Positions 26,345-35,877 of a stretch of 64,000 bases of DNA are shown piece after piece (the stretch's first letter is position 1; every line of letters starts with the position of its first letter). The stretch is from Streptococcus sinensis (GTDB lineage: Bacteria; Bacillota; Bacilli; Lactobacillales; Streptococcaceae): contig NZ_JPEN01000074.1 of assembly GCF_000767835.1 (NCBI RefSeq), positions 23,231 through 87,230 of the forward strand. Reading direction: 5' to 3'. The notes under the pieces were generated by a model that was given only the letters and a program-made list of their open reading frames with translations, had not been told where the DNA came from and ran no database searches. The translations under genes were made by a program, and so were the position numbers.

Positions 26345-29317
26345 TTAACGATGAGAATATTTCTTAGCAAGGCTGGACATACCTAGTGTGCTGAAAAGCA
26401 GAGCCAAGCCAAGATGGAGCATTCCTTTTGCTGGATTGCTACCTGTTTTAGGTAAGGCAGCTGGCGCTTGCTGAGCTTGATGACTTGCTAATTGCTGCAC
26501 TTGGGCTGTCCCCCGATCATAGTGTCCTGCATAGCGAACCTTCAAGTCAACTGACGGGCTTTCCTTCTGCTCTTTCCTGTCAAAGATATATTCTGGAACT
26601 TCTATGATTTCTGGTGCAACTAATTTTTCACCAGTAATCTCAGGCAAGTTCGCATATTCGGTATCAAGAGCATTTGGTACATAGGTAGCCTTCTGCGAAC
26701 GAGTCGCTTCCACAGTTGGCAACAGCGCACTGATGGAATCCGTCTTGAAAGTCACTGCATACTGACGCTTAATTGTGAGGTCGCTAGGGTCGTAAGTATT
26801 GAAAACCAGAGCCAGTTTATGGCCTTTTTTCACCGTATAAAGATTCGGCTGTAAATACATCGTATAATCGTGGAATTGGCCAACTTTTGGCTTAATGCTT
26901 TTTTCCGAGCTGGACGGTGTATAGCCTGATTCTGGATTAGCTAAGTTTAGCCAGCCTTTAGCAATCACCTTGTATTTGGTTTTGACGGTCGCAAAGTTTT
27001 TAATATCCAGATTGCTGAGATTGCTGCCCATCCAGAAGCCACCTGTCTGACTGTCATCGCTAGCAGCACCATTTCCGACCACATCAAATTCTTGGTCTGA
27101 TACATCTACCAAGAGCGCATTGACCTGCAGATTTCTGCCGCTGCCCTTGGCCAGAGCTGCCTTGAAATGGACAGGAATATGGCCTTTGATGGTCAGATCC
27201 TCTTTGACATCTGTTACAAAGGTCAGATTCGCTTTGGAAGAAGCTTGACTGACTGTTTCATCTCGCTTGCTAGTGTCAATCCCTGCCCCCGCATAGTCAC
27301 TAGAAATCGTTTCTTCCAAGCGTTTAGACTGGGCTGTCAGAATCATACGATTGCTACTTTTCCAGTTATCGTAACTGGTCCATTTATTCGGATCGTAGTT
27401 GTTTTGTGCCAAAACAGGAGGGAGTTTGCTGACATCGTTTTCGACATCATAGAGGTAATGGGAGAACCAAGTATTGAGCAAGTCATAGAAATCTTGCTTA
27501 TTAGCTGTGATACCATAGCCTCTAGAAATAGCTGCTGGATTGACATGGTCTCCCTGATGGAGATAGAGTTTTACATTCTGGCCGGCTTTCTTCAAGGCAT
27601 CGTACATAAGCTCGAACTGTTTGGTTTTGACATTATCATCATTTAAACCATGCACTAGCAGGGCACTGGTCTTTATCTTTTCTGGATGCAGGGTATAATC
27701 CCGTTCCCGCCAAACCTGACTGTAATTGCGGCCGTGGGCATTTTGGTCCTTATTTAGCTGATTGATATAGTCGGCGTACTTGTTCCAGATAGTAGCCCAA
27801 TCATCCTGATCTAAAATCCGTGTGGAGACATAAAGTGAGAGCCAAGATAGGTCACTGTAAGGCGGATTAGTATAAGCTGTCCCCTGACTATTGAAATAAT
27901 CATACCAGCTGGCAATTCCCGCAGCTGGAACGATGGTTTTCAAGCCTTCCACGCCAGTCGTTGCTACTCCGAAAGTTGTCGTACCGGCCCAAGATAGACC
28001 AGTCATGCCGACCTTGCCATTTGCCCAGTCAGCTTTGATTTCAATATTGCTGGTTCTGTCTGTATAGGCCTTGCGTTTGCCATTGACCCATTCGATAATA
28101 TTCTTAAATGCTTCAATTTCCAAATCAGAGCCAGTTGTATTAAAGCCTTCTGAACCTTTGGTTCCCAGACCAGCACTGGAAATAAAGGCATAGCCCCGCA
28201 CTAGGAAATAATCATACCAGTTCAAATCTTCGTAGTCATAAATCCCTTCATAAGGACTATAGTAATACCAATCTGATGCCTTGGCTTTTTTAGCTGCATC
28301 CACGCTGCTCATACTAGAAGTAGGCTGGCGCTTAGCAGGACGATTGCGCAGACTCTTCATATCATAAGAACCATTAGTCGGCAAATTGAGACTTTCCAAG
28401 GTCACATATTTTTCATCCAAAGTTCCTGCAACATAAGGCCGAGCTTCCAAAATCGTTGAAGCTTTAAAATCACCTTTAGCTGCTGCCTTGGGAAGCTGCA
28501 CAATTGCCTTGACTAAATCCCGCTTGCCATCTCCATCCGTATCATGATCCGTCTCGACATAGACAGGAAAACGGACGATATCGCTTTTCTCATAAGAATA
28601 GTCATGGTCTTCCTTTTCCCCGCTGCTATATGGGAAAATCGGCTGTGCCCGACCGTTCAAAAAGAGCGGTGCTTTCTTTTCGGCACGATAAGCATCATGT
28701 AACCGCTTGGCAACTGCATACATAGACTGCAGATTGCTTCCCTGCACGCTGGCTGTCAGGTCTGCTTCTTTTTCAATCATTCCCAGACTCTTGGCCAGAT
28801 TCACTCTATCCTGAGCACTGCTGCCCAGTTGAGACTGACTGACTGCTGCCCAGTTTAACAACTCGTCTACTGCTTCTTGCAAGGTCAGTTCCTTATCAGC
28901 TAAAGCGGGATTTGAAAGGCTACCGGTATAAGCGGACAAATCTTGCCCTTTTGCAACAGTTGATACAGCGGAAGGTGCTAAGCTGACTTCTTGAGCCAAA
29001 GCTAAAGGTGCCTGAGCCTGTGACGAACTCGCTGTTACAGGACTTGCAACTAGTTTTTCACTTGAAATAACTGCTTCTTCTTGTTTTTCTGGCGCTGAAC
29101 TCTCAGACGAAGCCTGACTTTGAACCTCTACAATCGCCGGCTGCTGAACTGAGGAAGTAGGCTCAGAAGAGACAGGTGTAGCTGCCTCTGTACTAATATT
29201 TTCCGTCCGCTCACTGGTAACCTGAGCCACCTCATCCGCCTGGACAGCCTGTGACAATACCAAAGGTGCAAGCAGTAAGCTTGGCAGGAGCAATGTGACT
29301 AGTCTTCTCTTTTTCAT
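26345..29317 (-). CDS. Cell-wall anchored X-prolyl dipeptidyl aminopeptidase
   Basis: This 990-residue secreted enzyme releases X-Pro dipeptides from peptides at the cell surface. It has a signal peptide (LVTLLLPSLLLAPLVLSQAVQA), a Ser/Ala/Glu-rich region to about residue 125 and an S15 alpha/beta-hydrolase catalytic domain. The nucleophile is in GMTGLSWAGT (Ser442), with Asp in HGLNDDN (about 560) and His in HQGDH (about 591), followed by a C-terminal beta domain. It ends with LPKTG, a hydrophobic span and a basic tail for sortase anchoring. Most PepX enzymes are cytoplasmic, so the anchored form is distinctive; S. gordonii has a known surface example. A strong promoter with a cre-like site precedes it. 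Confidence 0.92.
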   Translation of the reverse strand: MKKRRLVTLLLPSLLLAPLVLSQAVQADEVAQVTSERTENISTEAATPVSSEPTSSVQQPAIVEVQSQASSESSAPEKQEEAVISSEKLVASPVTASSSQAQAPLALAQEVSLAPSAVSTVAKGQDLSAYTGSLSNPALADKELTLQEAVDELLNWAAVSQSQLGSSAQDRVNLAKSLGMIEKEADLTASVQGSNLQSMYAVAKRLHDAYRAEKKAPLFLNGRAQPIFPYSSGEKEDHDYSYEKSDIVRFPVYVETDHDTDGDGKRDLVKAIVQLPKAAAKGDFKASTILEARPYVAGTLDEKYVTLESLNLPTNGSYDMKSLRNRPAKRQPTSSMSSVDAAKKAKASDWYYYSPYEGIYDYEDLNWYDYFLVRGYAFISSAGLGTKGSEGFNTTGSDLEIEAFKNIIEWVNGKRKAYTDRTSNIEIKADWANGKVGMTGLSWAGTTTFGVATTGVEGLKTIVPAAGIASWYDYFNSQGTAYTNPPYSDLSWLSLYVSTRILDQDDWATIWNKYADYINQLNKDQNAHGRNYSQVWRERDYTLHPEKIKTSALLVHGLNDDNVKTKQFELMYDALKKAGQNVKLYLHQGDHVNPAAISRGYGITANKQDFYDLLNTWFSHYLYDVENDVSKLPPVLAQNNYDPNKWTSYDNWKSSNRMILTAQSKRLEETISSDYAGAGIDTSKRDETVSQASSKANLTFVTDVKEDLTIKGHIPVHFKAALAKGSGRNLQVNALLVDVSDQEFDVVGNGAASDDSQTGGFWMGSNLSNLDIKNFATVKTKYKVIAKGWLNLANPESGYTPSSSEKSIKPKVGQFHDYTMYLQPNLYTVKKGHKLALVFNTYDPSDLTIKRQYAVTFKTDSISALLPTVEATRSQKATYVPNALDTEYANLPEITGEKLVAPEIIEVPEYIFDRKEQKESPSVDLKVRYAGHYDRGTAQVQQLASHQAQQAPAALPKTGSNPAKGMLHLGLALLFSTLGMSSLAKKYSHR

Positions 29318-29358
29318 AAAGACTCCTTTTCTTTACATAAAATCTATTAGATAAGTCC

Positions 29359-29387
29359 ATTATACTCTGTAAGCGCTTTAAATTCAA
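29359..29387 (-). promoter_or_regulatory. Promoter of the surface peptidase with a cre-like CcpA site
   Basis: The minus strand has TTGAAT (29387-29382), a 17-bp spacer and TATAAT (29364-29359). The spacer and -35 end contain TTAAAGCGCTTACA, one mismatch from the CcpA cre consensus, so glucose repression is likely. Confidence 0.75.
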
Positions 29388-29436
29388 TATAACATTCCTT
29401 TTATCTACGGAAAAAGTAAGAAAAGTAAAAAATTAT

Positions 29437-29477
29437 TTACGCAAACGTTTGCGTAATCATTCTTCTTTTGGTAAAAT
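29437..29477 (+). promoter_or_regulatory. Amylase promoter with a MalR-type operator
   Basis: A perfect 20-bp palindrome, TTACGCAAACGTTTGCGTAA (29437-29456), covers the -35 box TTGCGT (29449-29454). A 17-bp spacer leads to TAAAAT (29472-29477). The core matches the LacI-family maltose regulator (MalR) operator known in streptococci, implying repression relieved by maltose or maltodextrin. Confidence 0.8.
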
Positions 29478-29509
29478 AGACCCATCACTAAGAATGTGAG
29501 GTATCTAGT

Positions 29510-30958
29510 ATGGAAAATCAAACATTAATGCAATATTTTGAATGGTACTTACCAAATGATGGACAGCATTGGAATCGCTTGGCGGAGGATGCTCCGAACC
29601 TAGCATCAAAAGGCATTCGCAAAGTTTGGATGCCGCCAGCTTTTAAGGCAACGAGTTCAAATGATGTTGGCTATGGAGTTTATGACCTCTTCGACTTGGG
29701 TGAGTTTGACCAAAAAGGAACCATCCGAACAAAATATGGTTTTAAGAAAGACTACCTAAAAGCTATCCAGACTTTGAAAGCCAACGGTATTGAACCCATG
29801 GCTGATGTGGTACTTAATCACAAGGCAGCAGCAGACTGCAAAGAGCGCTTTACCGTCGTTGAAGTGGATCCTAACGACCGAACAAAGGTCTTGTCAGAAC
29901 CTTTCGAAATCAAAGGCTGGACTAAATTCACCTTCCCAGGTCGCAATAAAGCCTACAATGATTTTGAATGGCATTGGTATCACTTCACCGGTACGGACTA
30001 CGATGCCAAAAACAATAAGTCTGGCATTTACCTCATCCAAGGAGACAATAAAGGCTGGGCGGATGATGAGCTGGTGGACAATGAAAACGGCAACTATGAC
30101 TATCTCATGTACGCCGATATTGACTTCAAACATCCAGAGGTCATTCAAAATCTCTATGACTGGGCTCACTGGTTTATCGAAACAACTGGAGTCCAAGGTT
30201 TTCGTTTGGATGCTGTCAAGCACATTGACTCCTTCTTTATGAAGAATTTCATCCGTGATATTACTGAAAAATATGGCGATGATTTCTATGTCTTTGGAGA
30301 ATTTTGGAATGGCGATGAGACAGCCAATAACGACTATCTAGAAAGTATTGACTATCGCTTTGACCTTGTCGATGTCAAGCTCCACCATAATTTCTTTGAT
30401 GCCAGCAGAGCTGGAGCAGACTATGACTTACGGACCATTTTTGACCATACTCTGGCAAAAAATCATCCTGAGTCAGCCGTGACCTTCGTGGACAATCACG
30501 ATACTCAGCGGGGACAGGCTTTGGAGTCCACTGTCGAAGAATGGTTCAAGCCAGCAGCCTATGCTCTCATCCTTCTACGAGAAGCTGGACTTCCTTGTGT
30601 CTTTTACGGAGACTACTATGGCATTGAGGGCCAGTTTGCTCAGGAGAGTTTTCAGGATGTGCTGGACAAGCTTTTGGATGTCCGCCTCAACCTAGCTTAT
30701 GGCGAGCAGACTGACTACTTTGACGATGCTAACTGTATCGGCTGGACTCGTCAAGGAAAGGACGGGGGTCAGCCAATCGCTGTTATTGTCAGCAATGACC
30801 AAGCCAGCAGCAAGCGTATGTTGGTCGGTTCAGAATGGGCCGGCAGAGAATTCAGAGATTCTCTGGACAAGAGCTCTCAAATCGTGACCATTGACGACGA
30901 AGGTTGGGGAGAATTTCCAGTGGAAGAAAAGTCAGTCAGTGTCTGGTCTGTCGAATAA
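29510..30958 (+). CDS. Cytoplasmic alpha-amylase, GH13
   Basis: This 482-residue glycoside hydrolase family 13 enzyme has no signal peptide, so it acts inside the cell on imported maltodextrins or glycogen. Catalytic residues are Asp234 (GFRLDAVKH), Glu264 (VFGEFWN) and Asp331 (FVDNHDT). DVVLNH near residue 99 is the first conserved region. It begins MENQTLMQYFEWYLPNDGQHW, as other cytoplasmic Firmicute amylases do. It is transcribed alone, from a promoter with a MalR-type operator, and ends in a strong terminator. Confidence 0.94.
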   Translation: MENQTLMQYFEWYLPNDGQHWNRLAEDAPNLASKGIRKVWMPPAFKATSSNDVGYGVYDLFDLGEFDQKGTIRTKYGFKKDYLKAIQTLKANGIEPMADVVLNHKAAADCKERFTVVEVDPNDRTKVLSEPFEIKGWTKFTFPGRNKAYNDFEWHWYHFTGTDYDAKNNKSGIYLIQGDNKGWADDELVDNENGNYDYLMYADIDFKHPEVIQNLYDWAHWFIETTGVQGFRLDAVKHIDSFFMKNFIRDITEKYGDDFYVFGEFWNGDETANNDYLESIDYRFDLVDVKLHHNFFDASRAGADYDLRTIFDHTLAKNHPESAVTFVDNHDTQRGQALESTVEEWFKPAAYALILLREAGLPCVFYGDYYGIEGQFAQESFQDVLDKLLDVRLNLAYGEQTDYFDDANCIGWTRQGKDGGQPIAVIVSNDQASSKRMLVGSEWAGREFRDSLDKSSQIVTIDDEGWGEFPVEEKSVSVWSVE

Positions 30959-30987
30959 AAATGCAAGGCTTATTCCCTTGCATTTTT
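30957..30987. terminator. Strong terminator after the amylase
   Basis: AAAAATGCAAGG (30957-30968) and CCTTGCATTTTT (30976-30987) form a 12-bp perfect stem. It overlaps the amylase stop codon and can also serve the convergent ATPase gene. Confidence 0.9.
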
Positions 30988-31045
30988 ATGTGAATAGTTT
31001 ACTCAAATGATATTGTTTACGATATAAGTGTGATAGTCAATTTTT

Positions 31046-32317
31046 TTACTTAATTTGGCCCCATCTCAAAGAAAATCTAAACATATCATTATCAATCATT
31101 ATTTGATTGTCTTTAAAAATTACTACTGGTTCTTTGGGATAAATATTCTCAGCTATTTCACTAATATTTTTCAATGTATTAGTAATTTGATTATTTTGTA
31201 TCGATTTATCTTCAGCAAGAGACTTTCTTACTTCTTCTACAAAATCTGTATAAGCAATTTTATCATGATGGCAAAGTTTCGATAAAACTTTGATTAGAAT
31301 AGTATATATATCAGCATCCGTCCCGTCTTTCAAAGAATAAAGATTCCTCCTCTTACCTTTGGTAGGTTTTCCCTCTCGTAATTTTCTTACAGTCTCATCT
31401 TCTCCAGTATTTATCGATTTATAGATTTTTTCGACTTCATTCTTATCATACTCAAAAGAAATTTTTTCTTTACTACGCTCTTTTATACCTTTCGTTAAAC
31501 AATATTGAGCGCATATTTTTTGCATTAAAAAAGGATTTTTAAAACTATTTTCCACAAACGAGATCAAAAGTTCCTCGCTAATTTCTGCATTCAATTCTTT
31601 GAATCCTTTACTCGCAATATATCCTAACTCCTCATTACTCCACGCAGGAACCTCTACATACTGTACTCGCCCCTTCATATCTGTTTCAACTTCAATTGGC
31701 TGATTTTGTCTCATAGGTATAAGAATTAATATGACATGCAAACCACGACTAATCGGTTCTTTCAACCTATGAATAATATCCTTTTGTTGTTGAGGATTTA
31801 TATAATGAAAATCATCGAATATTAGTTTTATTTTGTTTGTAATTAAATACTCGATAGCTAATTGAAATAAATCTGAAGATGCCGTATACTTTACTTCTGT
31901 ACCATTCTGTTTAGATACACCACCTTTCAGTGACCCTTTAGCTTGTAAAAATTTTAAAAAAGGAATTGATTCAAGACTTGTTCCAACTTCAACTTCTGAA
32001 TCAAAAGAAGAGTTAGTGTAGCTGGTCCGAGTCTTAACAGGTCTTTCAATACCTAATTTTTCATGAATTACTTCTTCAATAGATTTATCTTTCAAGTCTT
32101 GTTCTTGGATAAAAATCACTTCATTACTAGGAAACTTTCGATTCACTAATACTGTTTTTCCTAATTTACTTTTCCCAGCAACGACTCCTAGTTGACCATC
32201 AAAGTACACTAATTGTTCAAGCTGTTCTTCAAGTCCAATACCTAATCTATCATTATAAGTTACATCAGGTTGTGAACCCGGTGTAAAAATATTTTTCAAT
32301 TCAATTTTTTTATTCAT
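31046..32317 (-). CDS. Orphan P-loop ATPase of unknown role
   Basis: This 423-residue AAA/STAND-like ATPase has Walker A GVVAGKSKLGKTVL (about residues 44-57), Walker B IKLIFDDFHYIN (about residue 165) and a hydrophobic sensor strand LHVILILIPMRQ about 25 residues later. The C-terminal 120 residues are charged and may hold a winged helix. I recognise no enzymatic effector, transmembrane segment or signal peptide. It is clearly AT-richer than its neighbours, suggesting transfer. It follows pepA by 15 bp with its own AAAGGATT ribosome site, so it may be co-transcribed. A role in phage defence or protein quality control is only a guess. Confidence 0.65.
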   Translation of the reverse strand: MNKKIELKNIFTPGSQPDVTYNDRLGIGLEEQLEQLVYFDGQLGVVAGKSKLGKTVLVNRKFPSNEVIFIQEQDLKDKSIEEVIHEKLGIERPVKTRTSYTNSSFDSEVEVGTSLESIPFLKFLQAKGSLKGGVSKQNGTEVKYTASSDLFQLAIEYLITNKIKLIFDDFHYINPQQQKDIIHRLKEPISRGLHVILILIPMRQNQPIEVETDMKGRVQYVEVPAWSNEELGYIASKGFKELNAEISEELLISFVENSFKNPFLMQKICAQYCLTKGIKERSKEKISFEYDKNEVEKIYKSINTGEDETVRKLREGKPTKGKRRNLYSLKDGTDADIYTILIKVLSKLCHHDKIAYTDFVEEVRKSLAEDKSIQNNQITNTLKNISEIAENIYPKEPVVIFKDNQIMIDNDMFRFSLRWGQIK

Positions 32318-32332
32318 ATTTTTAATCCTTTC

Positions 32333-33370
32333 TCACTCCACCAACCCACTTCTCAGATAAGCATCCACCATGCGCTCAGTTGCCACGACCGAGTCAATAT
32401 GGGTACGCTCATAAGAGTGGCTGGATTCGATGCCAGCGCCTAGCAGGGCATGCTTGACTTCTGCTCCTGCACTCATGGCTGCAGAGGCATCCGACCCGTA
32501 AAATGGATAGATGTCCAGTTTGTAAGGAATATCCTGCTTCTTAGCCAAGTTTACCAAATGCTGGCGGAAACCATAGTGATAAGGTCCTGAAGCATCCTTA
32601 ACACAGATGGAAACCGTGTACTCATCTGTTTGCTGATCGTCACCCATAGCCCCCATATCAACTGCCAAATACTCCACCGCTTGCTCTGGCAGGCTGGAAT
32701 TAGCTCCATGACCAACCTCTTCAAAGACACTGAAGGCAAAATGAGTCGTCACTGGCAGCTGAATATTTTCCTCTTTGTAGACGCGCAGAAGATTGAGCAA
32801 AATAGCTGCGCTGACCTTGTCGTCGAGAAAACGGGACTTGATAAAACCTGACTCAGTAACTGTTGTTCGCGGATCAAAGGAAATAAAATCGCCGACTTCG
32901 ATTCCCAAATCCCGCGTTTCTTTCTCACTCGTCACCTTTTCGTCCAAACGCACTTCCATATTGTCTTGAGTCCGCTCCACCGTCCCAGCATCCTTATAGA
33001 CATGACAGGAAGTCTGGTGAACTAAGATAGTCCCGCTGATAGTCTTGCCACTGCTGGCCACATGGACTAGACAGTTTTCTCCTTCAATCATATTCCAAGG
33101 GAAACCGCCAATCCGATCCAGTTTGAGACGACCATCTGGCTTGACTGCACGCACGATAGCTCCCAGAGTATCCACATGGGCAGTCACGACCCGATGTTGG
33201 ACATCATTTTCTCCCTTAACCACAACATGGACACCGCCTTTATTGGTACGGACAGGCTCATAGCCCATTTCTTCCAGCGTTTTTACCAAATAGTCTGCCA
33301 CCTCAGCCGTAAAGCCTGTTGGGGAAGGGATAGCCGTTAATTCTTGTAAATATTGAACAGTTTGATTCAT
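32333..33370 (-). CDS. pepA: Glutamyl aminopeptidase, M42 family
   Basis: PepA removes N-terminal Glu or Asp from peptides in the cytoplasm. The 345-residue protein has M42 metal-site motifs: VTAHVDTLGAIV, KSRFLDDKVSAAIL, FSVFEEVGHGANS and VDMGAMGDD. I start at the second of two adjacent ATGs (33370), because GAGGAG at 33377-33382 is best spaced for it, giving MNQTVQYLQELTAIPS. Substrate preference for acidic residues is known for this streptococcal/lactococcal family and is inferred here. Confidence 0.92.
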   Translation of the reverse strand: MNQTVQYLQELTAIPSPTGFTAEVADYLVKTLEEMGYEPVRTNKGGVHVVVKGENDVQHRVVTAHVDTLGAIVRAVKPDGRLKLDRIGGFPWNMIEGENCLVHVASSGKTISGTILVHQTSCHVYKDAGTVERTQDNMEVRLDEKVTSEKETRDLGIEVGDFISFDPRTTVTESGFIKSRFLDDKVSAAILLNLLRVYKEENIQLPVTTHFAFSVFEEVGHGANSSLPEQAVEYLAVDMGAMGDDQQTDEYTVSICVKDASGPYHYGFRQHLVNLAKKQDIPYKLDIYPFYGSDASAAMSAGAEVKHALLGAGIESSHSYERTHIDSVVATERMVDAYLRSGLVE

Positions 33371-33414
33371 CATTTTCTCCTCATACTTTTCCATCATTAT
33401 AGCATAAAAAAGGC

Positions 33415-33440
33415 TTTCATACAGGTTTTTCCTGCATAAA
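33415..33440 (-). terminator. Hairpin after the FtsX-like permease
   Basis: TTTCATACAGG (33415-33425) pairs with CCTGCATAAA (33431-33440) around a 5-T loop, with one wobble and one bulge. On the minus strand no long T-run follows, so the call is moderate. Confidence 0.5.
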
Positions 33441-33456
33441 AGCGAGATGAGGTTTC

Positions 33457-34602
33457 TTATTCAGCTAGCATGACTTCTTTAAGACTCAATCGTCTAATAG
33501 CTCGGAAATAATAAGCGACAAGAAATTCATAAACCATTACAAAAGCTAAAAAAGAAAGGAAGCAAAGCTGCATATCAAATGAGTAATCAGGCACGCCTTG
33601 AACATCTTTTACGATGACTTTAAGCAATAATTTCATGATTCCGTATTGATAAGCTGTTCCTAAGACAAAGCCTAGATAAGCCACTACTCGATATCTGGCT
33701 AGAATAACTTGATAACATTCCTTTTGACTGTAACCAAAGGCCTTCATCAGAGCTAGACTGGCTTTGTTTTCTTGAACAACCGTTCCTAAACAAAGCAGCA
33801 AAACTGAAAGTGACAACACAAGCCCTATGCCCATCATCATAGCTTGAATACTGCCATCAATAAACTCTTTCATTCCAAAGGAAAGCTGCATCATAGCTGC
33901 AAAGGAAAAAGCTGCAAAAATGACAAAAAAAATCAGAAGTTTCCGTTGATAAAAATGAACTGCACTCAGCTCTTTCAAAAATGGTCGGTCAGATTTTACC
34001 TTGTGACGCTTATGCTTGACCCGCGTAAATTCTAGTCTCCTCAGCAAATAGAGACTCGGTTGCTTTAGTTTAATAGCAGCGTAGCCAATCCCTAATAGAG
34101 CAAAAATAAGGGTCGGCAAGACAACTAAAGCCCCCAGCAATTCCCAATGAAAATGAATGTTAATAAGAGGCAGCAGAGATTTTTGATTTCGCAAATCATA
34201 AAAATCCTGCATAAAGAAGAATGAAGCTCCGAAACCAAGGAACGTTCCTAGAAAAACCGAAAAGCTAAAGACCCAGAAATGCTTGGCCAATTCGAAATTT
34301 TGGTAGCCTAAAGCTTTGAGAATTCCTAGCTCCTCTTTATGACTATCAATAAACTGCTTGATATAAAAGAATAAAAGCAAAACTGCTAAGAAAGAGAGAA
34401 CACCTCCACTCACCAAGGAAACAAATTTAGCAATGAGGACTTGAGCATCGTAGTAGGCCTTAGCAGGTTGAGATAACTTCTCAATATTGATTGCTTGAAG
34501 ATCAATATAAAAATTAACAAATAAAGTAGAAACTAACACCGCACAAAAACTGATTATTGATACAACAAACAGCTTGCGTAAATCCTTAATACCGATTACC
34601 AT
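33457..34602 (-). CDS. ABC transporter permease, FtsX-like
   Basis: This 381-residue protein has about eight hydrophobic spans. A single N-terminal span (residues 12-34) is followed by FtsX-type blocks, seen in DSHKEELGILKALGYQNFELAKHFW and NKASLALMKAFGYSQKECYQVILARY, the two cytoplasmic coupling segments that contact the ATPase. Such permeases act in lipoprotein export, cell division or peptide-antibiotic resistance. The adjacent ATPase and TetR regulator suggest an efflux or stress-response transporter. It is shorter than the 650- to 800-residue BceB-type permeases. Confidence 0.75.
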   Translation of the reverse strand: MVIGIKDLRKLFVVSIISFCAVLVSTLFVNFYIDLQAINIEKLSQPAKAYYDAQVLIAKFVSLVSGGVLSFLAVLLLFFYIKQFIDSHKEELGILKALGYQNFELAKHFWVFSFSVFLGTFLGFGASFFFMQDFYDLRNQKSLLPLINIHFHWELLGALVVLPTLIFALLGIGYAAIKLKQPSLYLLRRLEFTRVKHKRHKVKSDRPFLKELSAVHFYQRKLLIFFVIFAAFSFAAMMQLSFGMKEFIDGSIQAMMMGIGLVLSLSVLLLCLGTVVQENKASLALMKAFGYSQKECYQVILARYRVVAYLGFVLGTAYQYGIMKLLLKVIVKDVQGVPDYSFDMQLCFLSFLAFVMVYEFLVAYYFRAIRRLSLKEVMLAE

Positions 34603-34605
34603 AGC

Positions 34606-35286
34606 CTACCATCCAATCTCTTCTACGTTTTTTGGCTCTTCATTAACCAAAATCTCTTGGATTTTTCCGCTGTTTATCTTGACAACTGTCTTAGCTAGCT
34701 GAGCGATATGCTCATTATGAGTAACCATTACAAGAGTAAATCCGAGATCTTCTTTCATTTGAGCAACGTAGGAAAGAATCTGACGACCAGTCGCTTCATC
34801 TAAAGCTCCTGTTGGTTCATCAAGAAAAAGCACTTTAGGCTTCTTCGCTAAGGCTCTGGCAATAGCCACGCGCTGCTGCTCTCCTCCTGATAATTCACTA
34901 GGATATTGGTGAAGTTTGTCCCTAAGCCCCATTGCTTCAAGAACTGGCAGGTAATCTTGATTATTTGCTAGGTGGGCTCCCATTTTAACATTCTGCTCTA
35001 CTGTCAGCTCTTGCAATAGATAATATTGTTGGAAAATGAAGGCAACCTGTTCCTTACGAAACTTTGTCAGCTGGCTTTCGCTCAAAGAGGCAATATTTTC
35101 TCCATCATATAGAACCTCGCCCTGATCTGGCTTTTCTAAGCCTGAAAGAATATTGAGTAAGGTTGATTTACCTGATCCAGAAGCTCCCAAAATAACCAAA
35201 TAATCTTGGTCTGCAATCTGTAAATCAATACCTTTTAAAATTTCATTGGTGCCATAAGACTTTCTAACTCCCTTTAGTTCAATCAT
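34606..35286 (-). CDS. ABC transporter ATP-binding protein, LolD/MacB type
   Basis: This 226-residue ATPase has Walker [11 protein letters not shown] (about residues 34-43), a Q-loop FIFQQYYLL, the signature [15 protein letters not shown], Walker [13 protein letters not shown] and the switch His in [11 protein letters not shown]. The class fits FtsX-like permeases such as the one encoded three bases downstream. Its start overlaps the TetR gene by 8 bp, so all three genes form one operon. Confidence 0.92.
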   Translation of the reverse strand: MIELKGVRKSYGTNEILKGIDLQIADQDYLVILGASGSGKSTLLNILSGLEKPDQGEVLYDGENIASLSESQLTKFRKEQVAFIFQQYYLLQELTVEQNVKMGAHLANNQDYLPVLEAMGLRDKLHQYPSELSGGEQQRVAIARALAKKPKVLFLDEPTGALDEATGRQILSYVAQMKEDLGFTLVMVTHNEHIAQLAKTVVKINSGKIQEILVNEEPKNVEEIGW

Positions 35287-35860
35287 GATTTCCTCCCAAT
35301 AATTCTTTTATAAAAGCTGTAAATACTTGTGTCAGCATAGGCAGCAGTTCTGCTGATGAAAATCGATAGATTCCTGCAGCAGTCATACTGGCAATTCCGT
35401 GTGAGTAAATAAATAGATGTTGGTAGAGCTGCTCTGACAGCTGTCTTGAGAGTCCATATTCCTCTTGAATAGACCGAATCATTTGTTCATAGCTGTAATC
35501 TTTGATTGGCAAAAAGTCAGCAAACTTATCGATGCGACGCTCAGGCTCATTCATAAAAATTAACTGAAAAAGCTGGGGCTCCTCAGCTGCAAATCGGATA
35601 TAAGCAATCCCAACAGCACGAAAGGCTTTTTCTTCCTGTAATGCGATTTCAACTTGTTTGACAAAGGTCTTCTCAGCAGCAATGACGATCGCTTTGCTCA
35701 ACTCTTCCATGTTATCAAAGAGACCAAAAATGACCTTAGGGGAAGACTTCAATCTGGCAGCAACAGCGCGTGCCGTGACAGCCGACCTTCCCTCTTCTCG
35801 AACAAGATCTAGACAAGCTTCAATGATTTCTTCTTTAGTGAATTTATTTTTTGGAGGCAT
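35279..35860 (-). CDS. TetR/AcrR family regulator
   Basis: This is a 193-residue regulator. The N-terminal helix-turn-helix (FTKEEIIEACLDLVREEG then TARAVAARLKSSPKVIFGLF) is typical of TetR. The rest is a ligand-binding domain with a TetR_C-like segment (AEEPQLFQLIFMNEPE). It is first in an operon with the ABC transporter genes and a 22-bp dyad lies just upstream of its start, so it most likely represses its own operon. Confidence 0.87.
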   Translation of the reverse strand: MPPKNKFTKEEIIEACLDLVREEGRSAVTARAVAARLKSSPKVIFGLFDNMEELSKAIVIAAEKTFVKQVEIALQEEKAFRAVGIAYIRFAAEEPQLFQLIFMNEPERRIDKFADFLPIKDYSYEQMIRSIQEEYGLSRQLSEQLYQHLFIYSHGIASMTAAGIYRFSSAELLPMLTQVFTAFIKELLGGNHD

Positions 35861-35877
35861 TGATATCTCTTTCTAAT

